A stretch of DNA of 64,000 nt from Torreya grandis (lineage: Eukaryota; Streptophyta; Pinopsida; Cupressales; Taxaceae): positions 665,001 to 729,000 of the forward strand of contig JARHVA010004089.1 in the NCBI GenBank assembly GCA_037957365.1, read 5' to 3'. The notes below the pieces were generated by a model, which did not search any database, was not told where the DNA came from, and worked only from the letters and a program-made list of their open reading frames with translations. The position numbers were made by a program, and so were the translations under genes. This document shows, piece after piece, positions 34,031 through 44,803 of this stretch (positions are counted from its first letter, which is position 1; each line of letters begins with the position of its first letter).

Positions 34031-34540
34031 AAAAATATGTAGGTTCATAAACCTTTTCAAGTTATATGAAGATGTTTTTACCTGGAATTATGATGATCTA
34101 AAATCCTTCATTCTGAAATAGATCAAGCATAAAATTCCTTTAAAACCTGGTACATCTCCTTATATGTAGAAACAAAGGCATTATAATCCTAAATTTATTA
34201 CAACCAATCATGTTGAGATAAAAAAAATGTTTAACACATGTATTATTTTCCTTGTCCATCATTCCATATGGGTATCTAATTGCTTTAGTGAATGTCAACT
34301 TATATTTTGAGAAAGGAAGAAGAAGAAATTAAATATAGGTATGGTTAAAAAACCTATTCGATTATGTGTGCATTGAATTAAATGAATAACTCTTTGGATT
34401 GGGAGGATGACCTTCAAATAAGACAACACTAAAGAAAATAGTTGGTTAGATAAATAATTAGGTGGATTACATAATGCTAGATAGATCCCAAAAGCAGGAG
34501 CTTCCTCATGGCTATCAATCCACATGTTTTAAACATTTAA
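34030..34540 (+). pseudogene. El-6 reverse transcriptase, N-terminal part
   Basis: It starts LYEDVFTWNYDDLKSF, continues IKHKIPLKPGTSPYM, KQRHYNPKF and CIIFLVHHSIWVSN, then after a frameshift KKPIRLCVH (expected IRLCVDFR.LN). These are the first blocks of Ty3/gypsy RT in order. The palm domain with YVDD is absent because El-7 was inserted around here. Confidence 0.75.
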
Positions 34541-34690
34541 GTTTAGAAAATAGAATATAAAGTACTTGCATAAAAAATAAAAAGCTATTGAAATTAAACA
34601 CAAGAAATACTTGATAAAGAAATAGGATATAAATGACTAATATATCAATAATAAATTTGATACTAATACTAAACAGATCAAGTGTGCTTC

Positions 34691-35642
34691 AAAAAATAGG
34701 ACAGGGGTCTGTGAACAGGCAAGGACAAAGAAATTTGGGTTTGGTTGAGGGTAAGAACATGAAAATAACTTGTTATTTTCTATCTTAGTGACCATCGGTA
34801 GTTGATGTGACCATTAGTGGTTAAGGTGACCATCAGTGGTTGAGGCAATCATCAATGGTTGGATAGACCATCAATGGTTAGGGTGACCATCGGTAGTTAC
34901 TATGTGTAGGTTGTGAGTAATAAATGGATAATTAACAAGATTTAAGAAGGAAATTCTAGGAGATGGGTTTATGCTAGGATGATTGTGAAATATAATAAAA
35001 AGTAATTGAATAATGGAAAATAAATACTTAGCTTGCATAAGATTGATCAAATGAGTGGTTGAGGTGGTTGGCTCATTGGTGGAGCCTAACATGATCCAAT
35101 AGAGTAATGGTACTTAGATATCAATTGAGGGGTAGTGATAATTTGGCTCTATATCATAATGGTTGGATCACTGGATTACTAGAAGAACACATATAAAAGA
35201 AGCTCAGGATGTAAAAGTTCTTGATAGTTGTGGATCCATTTCATGTCTTACTCCTCTCTTCTTATAGGCAAGTAAGGAGAGGTGCAACAAGATGTTAACT
35301 AAGATTTTTAATTATACCTCACACATGCAATAGCTCACATGTGGATTAAAATGAGTTATTTTTAGAAAATCAAGTCAAAGTTGATGTGGATGTTTAATTA
35401 GTTAAGCAATATGACCTTGACCATTGGTGGTTAAGGTGAATGTCGATGGTCATCCTAACCATCAATGATCAAGGGCTAAGGTAAAAAGGTGGTTAAAGGG
35501 TGGGCTTAGTTAGTTGGTCAAACTAACCATGGTAAGGCTTAGTTAGGGGTCAAAGGATCAAATTGTTCTTAAGGGGGTCCTAAGGTGGTCCAAGGGTGTT
35601 TCAACATTCAAAAATATGGTGTGTATATTTTTGGTGTCTACA
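34691..35642 (-). repeat. El-7 3' LTR (left boundary tentative)
   Basis: On the minus strand it starts TGTAGACACC immediately after a purine tract. The plus-strand start TGTGCTTCAAAAAATAGG resembles the TGTGCACCAAATTTGGG terminus of El-10. It contains a six-copy 19-bp repeat. The other LTR is outside the window. Confidence 0.5.
34788..34901 (+). repeat. Six tandem copies of a 19-bp unit in the El-7 LTR
   Basis: Units follow the form GTGACCATCRGTGGTTRAG with no gaps: six successive 19-mers from 34788. The core GACCAT...GGT is a partial palindrome. Scattered copies of the same core in both orientations lie at 35410-35470, 36374-36446 and 40955-41085. Confidence 0.9.
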
Positions 35643-35660
35643 TTTTTCCCTTTTTGTTTA
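35643..35660 (-). other. El-7 polypurine tract
   Basis: The minus strand reads AAAAAGGGAAAAA directly before the LTR start TGTAGACACC, equivalent to the El-10 tract at 50202. Confidence 0.65.
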
Positions 35661-36904
35661 TACAGCTTTGAATCAACAAGCTACAAAACAAAAACTAATT
35701 ATTGGTCAAAGGTTTGGTTGCCCCAAGTATGGGAGGGAGTGTTCCCCTTCAAACTAGGAAGTGATGAGGTAAAATAGAATCAAGTGTGGGTTTGATGAGT
35801 GGGTAAGTAGCTGATAAAATAGGTGGATGATAGGTTGGGCACTCAAGTTCAAACACACACACAAATTGTGATAAAAAGTGTAATAGCCAAGATCACGTAT
35901 TGACTAGGTTGTCATAGTTGGTAAAAATAAAGGTCAATGTTAGAAGGACAAGTGACAATTAGATCACATGATCGTATTTAGGTATGGTGGTTAGGTACAC
36001 TCATAAATACAAGTCTCCTAGGCAATGTTTATGTTTCAATGGGTATCTAAGGTAAGAAGTTCTCCCAATGAAAACACAAATATGTCAAGTGGCATGGGTA
36101 TCCAAGGTAAGAAGTGCTCTCAAGAAGACACAAATAGGTTTAGTATGCATAAGGTGGTACAAGTTCAAAAAGTCATCAACATGTTAAATGTTTTCACTAT
36201 GTCAAAGTACCAAGCAAAAGTCATCACAAAATACATGCTAGTTGGGATGAAATAGACCAATGGCAAGGTGATAAGTGGTCAGGGTGGGTAGAGAAGGTAA
36301 CTCCATGGGTGGGTTTTTTTTATTTAAGTCTACTCTAAAAGGGATACTTAAGGTAAGAGCAAAATAGTGAGCAACTTGACCATCAATAGTTAGGGTGCTT
36401 AAGCGAAACTATCGGTGGTCACCTTGACCATCAACGGTCAGGGTGCAAACCCTAAAAGGCTATGGTCAAAAGTAAAAAGTGAATAATTTTTACTTATTTG
36501 AACATGTGCTTTTATTGACTTTAGAGCTTTGGGTTTTGGCATATTGGGAAAAGTTTGTAGATGATGACTACTATTAGGTAAGTGGGTGAGTTTGATTGAA
36601 ATGAGTGGACCAAGGGTACTGAGTACTAGAGAGTGACTGAGCTAGGATGTAGCACAAACATAGACATGGTTGGGAAGGGGGTCCCAGGATTCTTCCTCAA
36701 TGATAGTTGAGGAATGAGGTAGGGGTTTCACTTAAATTGATATTATAGGTGTGTTTGGTTATAATATTAAATTTTTTATTTAATATTGTGGTATTTATTT
36801 GGTTGGGTTAGGTTTTATGTGTGTTTTCCCTAGGTAGGGTTCCATGTTCTTGGGTGAAATTTATTGGTAAAAGGTGAAATTGAATTTAGGTATTAGGTAT
36901 TAGA
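35661..36904. other. El-7 spacer between LTR and PMD (left of El-8)
   Basis: No coding domain. It holds dispersed GACCATC...GGT cores at 36374-36446. The ORF at 36025-36255 has no family motif. The spacer continues at 40887-41398. Confidence 0.45.
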
Positions 36905-36909
36905 TATTG

Positions 36910-37901
36910 TGTTAGGTTGTGGAGCTAAAAGCTACACTGATGCAAGTAGGGAAGGAGGTTGCGAAGGGTTGCGGAGTGTCACAGACACCGACGTCGGTCA
37001 GGCCAACCGACGTTGACAAGATAAGGTAAGAGAGCAATCGATGTCAGTCAAAAGTTGGTTGGCGTCGGCACCCCCCAGGCAAACAGGGACCGACATCGGT
37101 CACCTGTGTGGTTCAGACTGTGAATGTTACGGGTAGTTAGCTAACGAACCAAGTGTTTGCATGTCAAGAGCCAAATTTAGACTAGAAGCTATGGATCTAA
37201 TTATTGTTTGCATGAGATCTATTTAAGAGACTCATTGGTTGTATTGTAAGTTTGTGCTAGAGAGAAGATAGCAATGGTGTGTTCCTCCTAGTGCCACAAT
37301 ACCAAGTGTGGGTGCTGGATTGGAGAATTAGCAGGGTTCTTCATGTATGTATGATCTTGGTCATCAGGTGAGCATGGATACTTTAGGAGATCTACATGGT
37401 AAGTAAGATCATTGATTTTTAGGTGTATGTGTGTGCAAGGTCAAGGTTCACAAGTGTGCAGAACTAGATTGATTTACAGGTGTGCAAGATCAGATAGGAC
37501 ATCAACACAACAGGGAGCAGAATCAGGTGGGATCTACTTGGAGTATGTTTGTGTACTTGTGGAGTGCATGGAGCACTTGTGGAGTGCATGGAGCATAGGT
37601 GTAAGGTGAACATCAACTCTGTGTTTGAGTTGGGTGTTGGGACCTAAGAGAGAGAGCTTTGAGGGAAGATTTACTGTTTATGCCCTGGAGGTGTGGGAGC
37701 CCTAGAGGTGTGTAAGGAAGAAGAACTGTGGCAGCCTTCTTTGTTGTATTTCCTTCTGAAAGAGTTTTAATACAAGTTGTGTATTGTCTCTCATATCATG
37801 TGTTATTTATGAATTCTAGTTACTTGTTGATTCTGGTTAATTTCTACATATTAAGTTGCTTGGTAATCAATTGTGTGCTTTCGGTTATTTATATCCCAAC
37901 A
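36910..37901 (+). repeat. El-8 5' LTR
   Basis: Contains GACGTCGG palindromes at 36985-37105, a possible TATA-like TCTATTTAAGAG near 37208 and the end TATCCCAACA. It differs from the 3' LTR mainly by C/T and G/A changes and lacks about 20 bp present near 40160. Confidence 0.92.
36985..37105 (+). repeat. GACGTC palindrome cluster in El-8 5' LTR
   Basis: ACCGACGTCGGT (a perfect 12-bp palindrome) followed by ACCGACGTTG, ATCGATGTCAGT, GGCGTCGGC and ACCGACATCGGT. The later ones look like decayed versions of the first. Confidence 0.85.
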
Positions 37902-37903
37902 CG

Positions 37904-37915
37904 TGGTATCAGAGC
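37904..37915 (+). other. El-8 primer-binding site
   Basis: TGGTATCAGAGC, an exact initiator-Met tRNA PBS, two bases after the LTR end. Confidence 0.92.
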
Positions 37916-37973
37916 TAAGGTTGTAGGGAACAGGTTTTGTGTTTGGTTACAGGTCACTCTCAAGGGTTTCTGA

Positions 37974-38639
37974 TTGAGTGGGATTAGAGCAATGGTAGAT
38001 CAAAGTAAGCTAAGAATGGAGTTGAAAAGCAAAGATGGTCACCTACGGTCCTATGGAAAGAAAGAGCAGGTAAAAGAAGATTGTTGGTTGGTAGCAGATC
38101 AGCATGAAGGAACTAAAGATGCAGATGTTGTAGGTGTTGTTGCACAGGATGCTCTGGGAGGTTTCTTGGATAAAGTTGAATCTTGGATAATATATTCTAT
38201 TGCCTCTTTCCATGCAGCCCCAGGGAGAGGAGCTGGTGAGCCTTGCCAAAGAAATGGCAAAGGGGAAGTGAAGCTGAAATTGCAGGTGGCCAACACATGG
38301 GTGTTGAAGGAGGTCATGCAGGTCCCAGGTTTGGAGATGTGGCTAATTTCTTCAAAAAAGTTGGGTGATGAGAGATGCACAAGAACTCTCATAGTGGATG
38401 CACTTGAATTAGCTGGTGGTAAGAAAATAGGTATTCTTTATCTACTTGTTTATATTACTAATTCTTCTTTTATTGCAAAAATATGGCTTTGTAGGCTTGG
38501 TCACATGAGCAAGAAGGAGATGCATGTTCTTAAGAGGAAGACTGATATATTTGATAGGCTTAAGAACTGGAAAGCCTTGGTGTTTATGGAGGAGATGGTG
38601 GATAGAGACCAGTGGATGGGGCTAGATACTTCTGAGTAG
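37974..38639 (+). CDS. El-8 ORF: gag remnant, protease-like and pre-integrase region
   Basis: An uninterrupted 221-codon ORF shortly after the PBS. About residues 25-43 keep the tail of a gag zinc knuckle (SYGKKEQVKEDCW). Next comes DVVGVVAQDALGGFLDKVES and the protease active-site block WIIYSIASFHAAP, where plant copia has W(I/V)(L/V)DSGASFHATP; the catalytic Asp is Tyr. GKGEVKLKL, NTWVLKEVMQVPGLEMWLIS and LCRLGHMSKKEMHVLKR follow, the usual order into the pre-integrase domain. Most of gag is absent. The upstream ATG at 37974 is the first in frame; a start at 38001 (MVDQSKL) fits gag starts equally well. The protease is expected to be inactive. Confidence 0.7.
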   Translation: MSGIRAMVDQSKLRMELKSKDGHLRSYGKKEQVKEDCWLVADQHEGTKDADVVGVVAQDALGGFLDKVESWIIYSIASFHAAPGRGAGEPCQRNGKGEVKLKLQVANTWVLKEVMQVPGLEMWLISSKKLGDERCTRTLIVDALELAGGKKIGILYLLVYITNSSFIAKIWLCRLGHMSKKEMHVLKRKTDIFDRLKNWKALVFMEEMVDRDQWMGLDTSE

Positions 38640-38694
38640 GGCAGTTTGGACATGAGATTGATTCAAAAGAGCTCACGGGTAAAAAGTCATCACT

Positions 38695-38885
38695 CACAGG
38701 CAAACACAGGTACCAGCATCGGTAAGAAAACTGATGTCAGTAGCAGGTAAGACTGATGTCGGTTAGGAGGACCGATGTCGACAGCAGGAGGACACTGACG
38801 TCGGCAGAGTTGGTAGTCAGGACATGTGTAAGAACTGACGTCGGTTGGATGCAGACTATGTGGTGATCGAGGTCGGTCACTGTAA
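38695..38885 (+). repeat. GACGTC palindrome array inside El-8
   Basis: At least six CGACGTCGG-like cores (ACTGATGTCAGT, ACCGATGTCGAC, ACTGACGTCGGC, ACTGACGTCGGT and others) within 190 bp, in place of the integrase core. The same motif clusters in this element's LTRs. Confidence 0.8.
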
Positions 38886-39200
38886 TAGATTTTAGGCAGA
38901 TAGCAAGCTGTCAAGGAGTCTCAAATGCCCATATGGAGGACTGAAGGTGGTAAGTAAGCCTCAAATTCGTTGTTCCTTTTCTTTATACTAGTTGCTGACT
39001 GTAGAGTAGGAAGGATCCAGGAAAAAGTGGGAGCATGGCAGGAATAGTATGAAGAACCAAGTAGGAGATTTGGTAGGGTTGCTAGCCGGTATGAGAGCAC
39101 AGAGATGAATGGATACCTTAGTTTAAGAATAGAGAGAATAGACACATGAGACGGAAGACCAAGTCATATGGTCTTGAGGAAGCTGTAGGATAGTGGTACA
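38886..39200. other. El-8 unrecognised internal stretch
   Basis: No domain seen in either strand. Confidence 0.4.
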
Positions 39201-39860
39201 GGTTTGACAAGTGGATGATAAAGCATGACTTTAGTCAACGTCAAGGTAACTACTGTGGTTTGTCTTACTAGGTGGATGATGGTCATGACATCATTTTGTT
39301 ATTGTATGTGGATGGTATGCTAGCTAGTAGGTTTGTACATATAGGGTTTTACTGAGCTAAGGGTAAGATTAGTTAAGTGGCATGTCATGAGGAGTTTGGA
39401 GCAGGGAAATTCTTTGATATGGGAGACATGGAGGATCACAGGTTGATTTTGTCTCTAGTGGGAGTTGATGTGAATCAGGTGTTGGTGAGGTTCATTACGT
39501 AGGATGTAGAACTGGAGCACACTAAGGGCTGGACAGTTCAGTGTCCAAAATCACATGAGATCTGGTATAGACCTGAGTTTGCCCAAGCAGTGGGTGTTGT
39601 CAGAGAGTTAGGAGCCAATTCGGAGAAGTGGGTTCTCAGGGATGTGAGAGGGACCAGCAGTAGGGATTCATGCTATTTAGGGTCAAGACTTCACTACATG
39701 GGATTATAGGTTCGGATGTGGCAGGGTACTCGGATGACAGGAGGTGCACCACAGGTTGTGTGGTGGGTTGTCTTCAAGATTGAGCTTGAAGAGGGATACA
39801 AGCCAAGAAACAAATTAGATGGGGTATAGGTACAGGTACAGTGTAGCTATTTATCTCCAA
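39200..39860 (+). pseudogene. El-8 RT and RNase H scraps
   Basis: IILLLYVDGMLAS at about 39290-39335 matches the copia RT block ending in YVDDM, with the second Asp changed to Gly. Then FDMGDMED, FAQAVGVVRELGANSEKWV and LRDVRGTSS at about 39560-39660 match the segment leading into copia RNase H. Stops and rearrangements throughout. Confidence 0.65.
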
Positions 39861-39869
39861 GTGGGAGAT
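39857..39869 (+). other. El-8 polypurine tract
   Basis: CCAAGTGGGAGAT before TGTTAGG; this CAAGTGGGAGAT form is common in plant copia elements. Confidence 0.85.
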
Positions 39870-40881
39870 TGTTAGGTTGTGGAGCTAAAAGCTTCACTGA
39901 TGCAAGCAGGGAAGGAGGTTGTGAAGGGTTGCAGAGTGTCACAGACACTGGCGTCGGTCAGGCCAACCGATGTTGGTAGGATAAGGTAGGAGAGAAACTG
40001 ACATCGATTAGAAGTCAGCCAGCGTTGGCACCCCCCAGGTAGATAAGGACCGACGTCGGTCACTTGTGTGGTTCAGACTGTGAATGTTACAGGCAGTTAG
40101 CTAACGAACCAAGTGTTTGCATGTCAAGAGCCAAATTTAGACTAGAAGCTGCAAATCTAATTATTGTAATTAGGTGTCTAATTATTTTTTGCATGAGATC
40201 TATTTAAGAGACTCATTGGTTGTATTGTAACTTTGTGCTAGAGAGAAGAGAGCAATGGTGTGTTCCTCCTAGTGCCACAGTACCAAGTGTGGGTGCTGGA
40301 TTGGAAAATCAGTAGGGTTCTTCATGTATGTATGATCTTGGTCATTAGGTGAGCATGGCTACTTTAAGAGATCTACATGGTAAGTAAGATCATTGATTTG
40401 TAGGTGTATGTGTGTGCAAGGTTAAGGTTCACAGGTGTGTAGAACTAGATTGATTTGTAAGTGTGCAAGATCAGATAGGATAGCAACACAATAGGGAGTA
40501 GAATCAGGTGGGATCTACTTGGAGTATGTTTGTGTACTTGTGGAGTGCGTGGAGCACTTGTGGAGTACGTGGAGCATAGGTGTAAGGTGAACATCAACTC
40601 TGTGTTTGAGTTGGGTGTTGGGACCTAATAGAGAGAGCTTTGAGGGAAGATTTACTGTTTATGCCCTGGAGGTGTGGGAGCCCTAGAGGTGTGTAAGGAA
40701 GAAGAACTGTGGTAGCCTTCTTTGTTGTATTTCCTTCTGAAAGAGTTTTAATGCAAGTTGTGTATTGTCTCTCATATCATGTGTTATTTCTGAATTCTAG
40801 TTACTTGTTGATTCTAGTTAATTTTTGCATATTAAGTTGCTTGGTAATCAATTGGTGCTTCTGGTTATTTATATCCCAACA
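39870..40881 (+). repeat. El-8 3' LTR
   Basis: Direct repeat of 36910-37901, with its own palindrome cluster (39945-40065). Ends TATCCCAACA before the TATTG duplication. Confidence 0.92.
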
Positions 40882-40886
40882 TATTG

Positions 40887-41398
40887 GAGTTAGGTATTAG
40901 GTAAGAAATTAGAAGAGATTGTAGATGGTTTGCTAGTTTTAAGGGTAGGGTAGAGTTAGGCATTATCCATTAGTGGTCACCCATAGTGACCATTGGTGGT
41001 TATCCTAGCCATCGATAGTCTATAACCATGTGTAAAAATGGTCATCTGACTATCGGTGGTCAAGGTGACCATCAATGGTCATGTCAAATGGAAAATGTGT
41101 TTTGATTAAAAAGGTAGTTTAAATGTTTAAGTTTGGAATTGTTTAAATATAAATGAATGTTATAAAGTGTGTTTGATAGGGTATCAAGGTTGTGGGAGGT
41201 GAAATTTGAAGGCCATTGTAATAGATAAGGTCAAGGGTAGATTTTGTAAGATGAGGTGTAATGGTCAAATAGGTTATCAATTAAGGGTTAAGAGGTTAAG
41301 TTCATAGTTTAAATAGTATAGGATAGTAAGTTTATTTGCTATTGAATGTTTTCAAGAGTAGATTAAAATTCATGATTAAGTACTACATATCTTTATAG
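40887..41398. other. El-7 spacer right of El-8
   Basis: Continuation of 35661-36904. It contains GACCATC...GGT cores and their reverse complements at 40955-41085. No coding signal before the PMD ORF. Confidence 0.45.
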
Positions 41399-43010
41399 AT
41401 GACCCCAGCAAATTAGGCCCATATGGAGGAGATTGGGTTGGGAGCAATGCAACACTACTAGTATGTGTTGCATGATGCATTTATGATTGTGGCACTCATT
41501 AAGAGATGGGATCCAACCATGAACACCTTCTTACTACCCATTGGTAAGATGAAAATATTACCAAAGGATGTATATAGGATCACTTGGCTACCCCTATGGG
41601 GTGATATAATATATCATATTAAGAGGGAGGAGCAAGATGATTTATTAGAGATGATGTATAGAGATGATCATGATCATGTCAGATAGAATGATGGGGGATT
41701 TGTCTATAATGCACTATATCAGAGGGTAGTATGTGAGAGGATAATTATGACTATGATGATCATGGTAGTGTCATGATTTTCCCTTCTTGACTTGAGCAAT
41801 GGGAGGTTCTCATACTTACTTTTTGGGGTGTTGATTGAGATATTATTGGGGCAGATAGTGTTTAGATGGGTACCTATGATTTTGGTGTAGATATACAAAG
41901 AGATGTGGGGTTTTAGAGCTCACAAGAGGTATGGCATTAGTATCAGTCTTGTTATACATTATTGGGCTTATGAGCACATCTAAGTGTTGAGGCCAGTGGG
42001 GTTACCATGGATGGGATATGCTTAGATAGATTTCTTGATGGGTTATATGAGGTATAAAGCTAAATTTTTCACTTTATGATTAGGTAGAGGGCTCATGATG
42101 TAGATGGGTTTAGGGGTGAACTAAGTGAATTAGTGATTGGTGATGTTATTTGGAGACCATATATTGGGTTCTCAAAGTGTGATGGATATAGGAGGTAGAC
42201 TCTATCCTTATAGAGTTATAATTGGATCTTTGGTATGTTTAATGGGGAGGTGAAGATCATCCCTTTCAATAAGTTTTAGAGATAGTTTAGCTTGGTTCAA
42301 GGGATTTTGGGCCCATTCCTAAGATACATACATGAGGACATAGAGATCCTTCTATCAGACCCATAGCTAGTGTGGATATTACTTGATCATGAGGAGCTAC
42401 TAGTGAGGCCAGCGATTGATGATGTAAGATTTTTTAATGGGTGTCATGTATGGTACCAAACTCTATACATGACAATAGACTTTGGTGGAGATGATGGTAG
42501 TAAGAGGTAAATGGATGTGGACCTAGTTGGTAGAGGTTAATGGACACAAATTTAGGGAGGTGCCCCACATGCATAAGTAGCAGCAATGTTAACCACTGTA
42601 CAATCATAAGTTACATGGGTTACGTGGCTACATTCACAGGTGATACAGACCAAGATAAAGCTTCACTAACCTTGGTTACATAAGAGAGATACTCCTTGAG
42701 ATAGAGAGGAGGAGGAGCTTTGGTACCTATAAAACCACCATGTACAATCCCCATGGCACGATACCTAACCACAGTAGAAGAGTTGCACTATTATGAGGCT
42801 ATAGTCCTATGATGTTATCTAGATGAGCCCCAATGGGGTGAGTACAAATATAATTTGGAAATTGGTGCTAGCATGAAGACACTAAGTCAATGGGATACAT
42901 TTATCAGTGGATATGCAGGTTCTTCAGGGGGATAGGCATCAAGACCTAGTGTTGTTCCAAGAGATAGTGGTGCCTTAGGGGAATAGCCATGATATAGTTT
43001 AGATATATTA
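41399..43010 (+). pseudogene. El-7 plant mobile domain ORF
   Basis: A single plus-strand frame from ATG at 41399. PMD hallmarks in order: ALIKRWDPTMNTFLLPIGKM then ILPKDVYRITWLPLWGD (matching RW.PET.TF..P.GEMTITL.DV..L..LP..G), and later RYGISISLVIHYWAYEHI near 41930-41985, the PMD motif ending W.YEHI. Further text in the frame is Arg/Leu-rich. Stops are point changes (TAG 41684, later TGA, TAG, TAA). PMD proteins occur in plant genes and in transposons; the role in this element is not known. It is antisense to the inferred pol of El-7. Confidence 0.75.
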
Positions 43011-43314
43011 TGTGTTGTTGTATATCATTTTGATACCAGCTTATGAGCTGATGTGGTGAGATGTACATTTTGAAAGAGAGAGACATGTATATTTATTGTA
43101 TCCATTATGATGTTAGACTCTTGATTTATATATATGATCCTTGTTTATGGCTCATGGTCTATGGTTTGCTTTGATGTTTATGGGATGATGTGATGTTTAT
43201 ATTGATTATTGATGATGTTATATTGATTATGCTTATGTTATGGATGTGGATGTAGACTCACCTAGCTAGGCATGCGATAAGATGTATCTTATTTTATTTA
43301 TGGTTATGTTTTAT
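43011..43314. other. El-7 TGAT-rich tail
   Basis: Non-coding, rich in TGAT/TTATG words, matching the composition after the PMD ORF of El-10 (53800-55050). It is interrupted by El-9 and resumes at 63104. Confidence 0.5.
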
Positions 43315-43319
43315 GACAT

Positions 43320-43867
43320 TGTTGGTGTATTTATTTGCTTTATTGCCTTTAATTATATTTACTATTTAGATCGATGCCCTAATTACTTATTGTAATTAGT
43401 TTATTATGTTTATTGATAATTTGCACTAGATAGGATAAGCTTTTTTATCTAGTAGTCAACTTAGACACCTATCTTGTTCCAATAGAGTTCCACTCCACTA
43501 TTTAGGGTAAGATAGGATAAGATTAATTAACTAGTAGTCAACTTGTGTTGATCATTTACACAAGTTGGACACCTATCTTGTTAGTGTGGAGTTTCACTCC
43601 ACTATTCTTGTATTTAGATATCAGTTGAACTACACATGCTATTTGAGTTCCTTTATAGTTATCATGCACGTCTTGCTCTATATAAGCAATGTCTATTTGT
43701 GTATTCTATATCAGATTAATATTGAATTGTCAGAGTAATTCATCATATTTGAGTTATTCATTTCTATTATTATCTTGGATGTATAGTTATTGTTTATTAC
43801 TATTACTATTTTATCTCTTATTTATGATTTTTATTAGATTCATTAGATCCTATAGCTAATTCTAACA
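43320..43867 (+). repeat. El-9 5' LTR
   Basis: 548 bp, ending AATTCTAACA. Contains a near-repeat within itself (CACTTAG.../TAGTCAACTT...CACCTATCTTGTT, twice around 43460 and 43530) and a TATA box at 43679. Confidence 0.92.
43679..43686 (+). promoter_or_regulatory. TATA box of El-9 5' LTR
   Basis: TATATAAG in GCTCTATATAAGCAATG; the equivalent in the 3' LTR is TATATATAAGC at 49323. Expected U3 promoter element. Confidence 0.65.
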
Positions 43868-43880
43868 TGATACTAGAGTT
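43868..43880 (+). other. El-9 primer-binding site (decayed)
   Basis: TGATACTAGAGTT corresponds to TGGTATCAGAGCC with several transitions, directly after the LTR end. Confidence 0.65.
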
Positions 43881-44803
43881 ATCTTGAATCTATTGATTGC
43901 TAAATATTCAAGAGAAAATATCTAGATATAGGATCAATTTTTTAATTTTATATATAGGCACAAATTGGATATTTGTGGAGAATTTTTGAGCTCACCATTG
44001 AGTTTAGAGTGCCTGAGATAGTCAAAATTATCTACAATTTTGTCTAAATTGGGCACAAGAGGCAAAATTGGCAAGGATTTGATCTAGAAGCATCACGCCC
44101 AAATACAGTGGGTACCTAAAAATCAAAGTGTTTTTGAGAAAAATAGACTTCATGGTTGTGTCTGAAAGGCATCAAAACCTATAGATCCATTTAAAATTTG
44201 TCCAAATCAGACATAGTCACCTAGAAGGCAATTTTTTTTTTGCTCTTAGGTATGGCTGTATGGACAGTATGAACTGTGCAGACCAATTTTTTTTTTTTGG
44301 CAAGCCTCATGGATTAGTAGGCATATTCAAAAGGGAAACTTTGGGAGCCCACCATTTGAACATTGTGATGTATTTTTGAGCGAATGTTCTTTTTAAATAG
44401 CTTAAAATTTTGTGCTCTTCACTGTTCGACTTTCAATTTTTTCTAGATTTTTCTACAGTAGCTCTTTCCCATCCTCATTTTTGTAACTTTAGAGGCTCAT
44501 AACTTACACATACAACCTCATATTGAGGTCTCATTTTTTTTAAAGTTAATATTTTTTTGAGCACAATAAACTGGTGTAGAAATTTTTATAATAAAATGCA
44601 TATTTTTTGTAATTTTAGACTAGAGGGCCTAATTGAGCTTTTGGTAAACTAGAATAATTATAATCCAGCCTTGTAATTACACTCAATTATAAAGTGCCAG
44701 AAAATACTTGTTAAGTGGGATAAAACTAAGTAATTTAGGGGGGTTTTTTAGTGTGTTATGTATTTTGATTTTTTCTTTGTAATGGTTTATTTCCAATTGC
44801 ATC
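43881..44803 (+). other. El-9 leader
   Basis: Untranslated leader of about 0.9 kb without a coding motif. The first ATG in the gag frame is at 44804. Confidence 0.55.

Larger units (their letters stand above)
29850..34540 (+). mobile_element. El-6: Ty3/gypsy element truncated by El-7
   Basis: A 5' LTR-like region with a TATA box, a PBS-like site, gag, protease, an RNase H and the N-terminal part of RT, all on the plus strand. RT breaks off near 34340-34540, where El-7 begins; the rest would lie beyond the right edge of the window. The left LTR boundary cannot be fixed because the other LTR is not in the window. All domains carry stops and frameshifts. Confidence 0.7.
36910..40881 (+). mobile_element. 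El-8: Ty1/copia element with shrunken interior
   Basis: The LTRs are 36910-37901 (992 bp) and 39870-40881 (1012 bp), both starting TGTTAGGTTGTGG and ending TATCCCAACA. The exact duplication TATTG lies at 36905-36909 and 40882-40886. PBS TGGTATCAGAGC and a purine tract are in place. The interior is under 2 kb and holds a fused gag-knuckle/protease/pre-integrase ORF, a palindrome array, and RT and RNase H scraps. The integrase catalytic core and most of RT are gone, so the copy depends on others. Confidence 0.92.

Noticed and set aside
35661..36904. A third distal RNase H between LTR and PMD in El-7, by analogy with El-4.
   Set aside because: I looked on the minus strand for DG, NN..EYE and AD motifs and found none.
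38043..38392. Minus-strand ORFs inside El-8 as antisense genes.
   Set aside because: They mirror the open sense frame that carries copia motifs; no PMD or other domain is seen on the minus strand.
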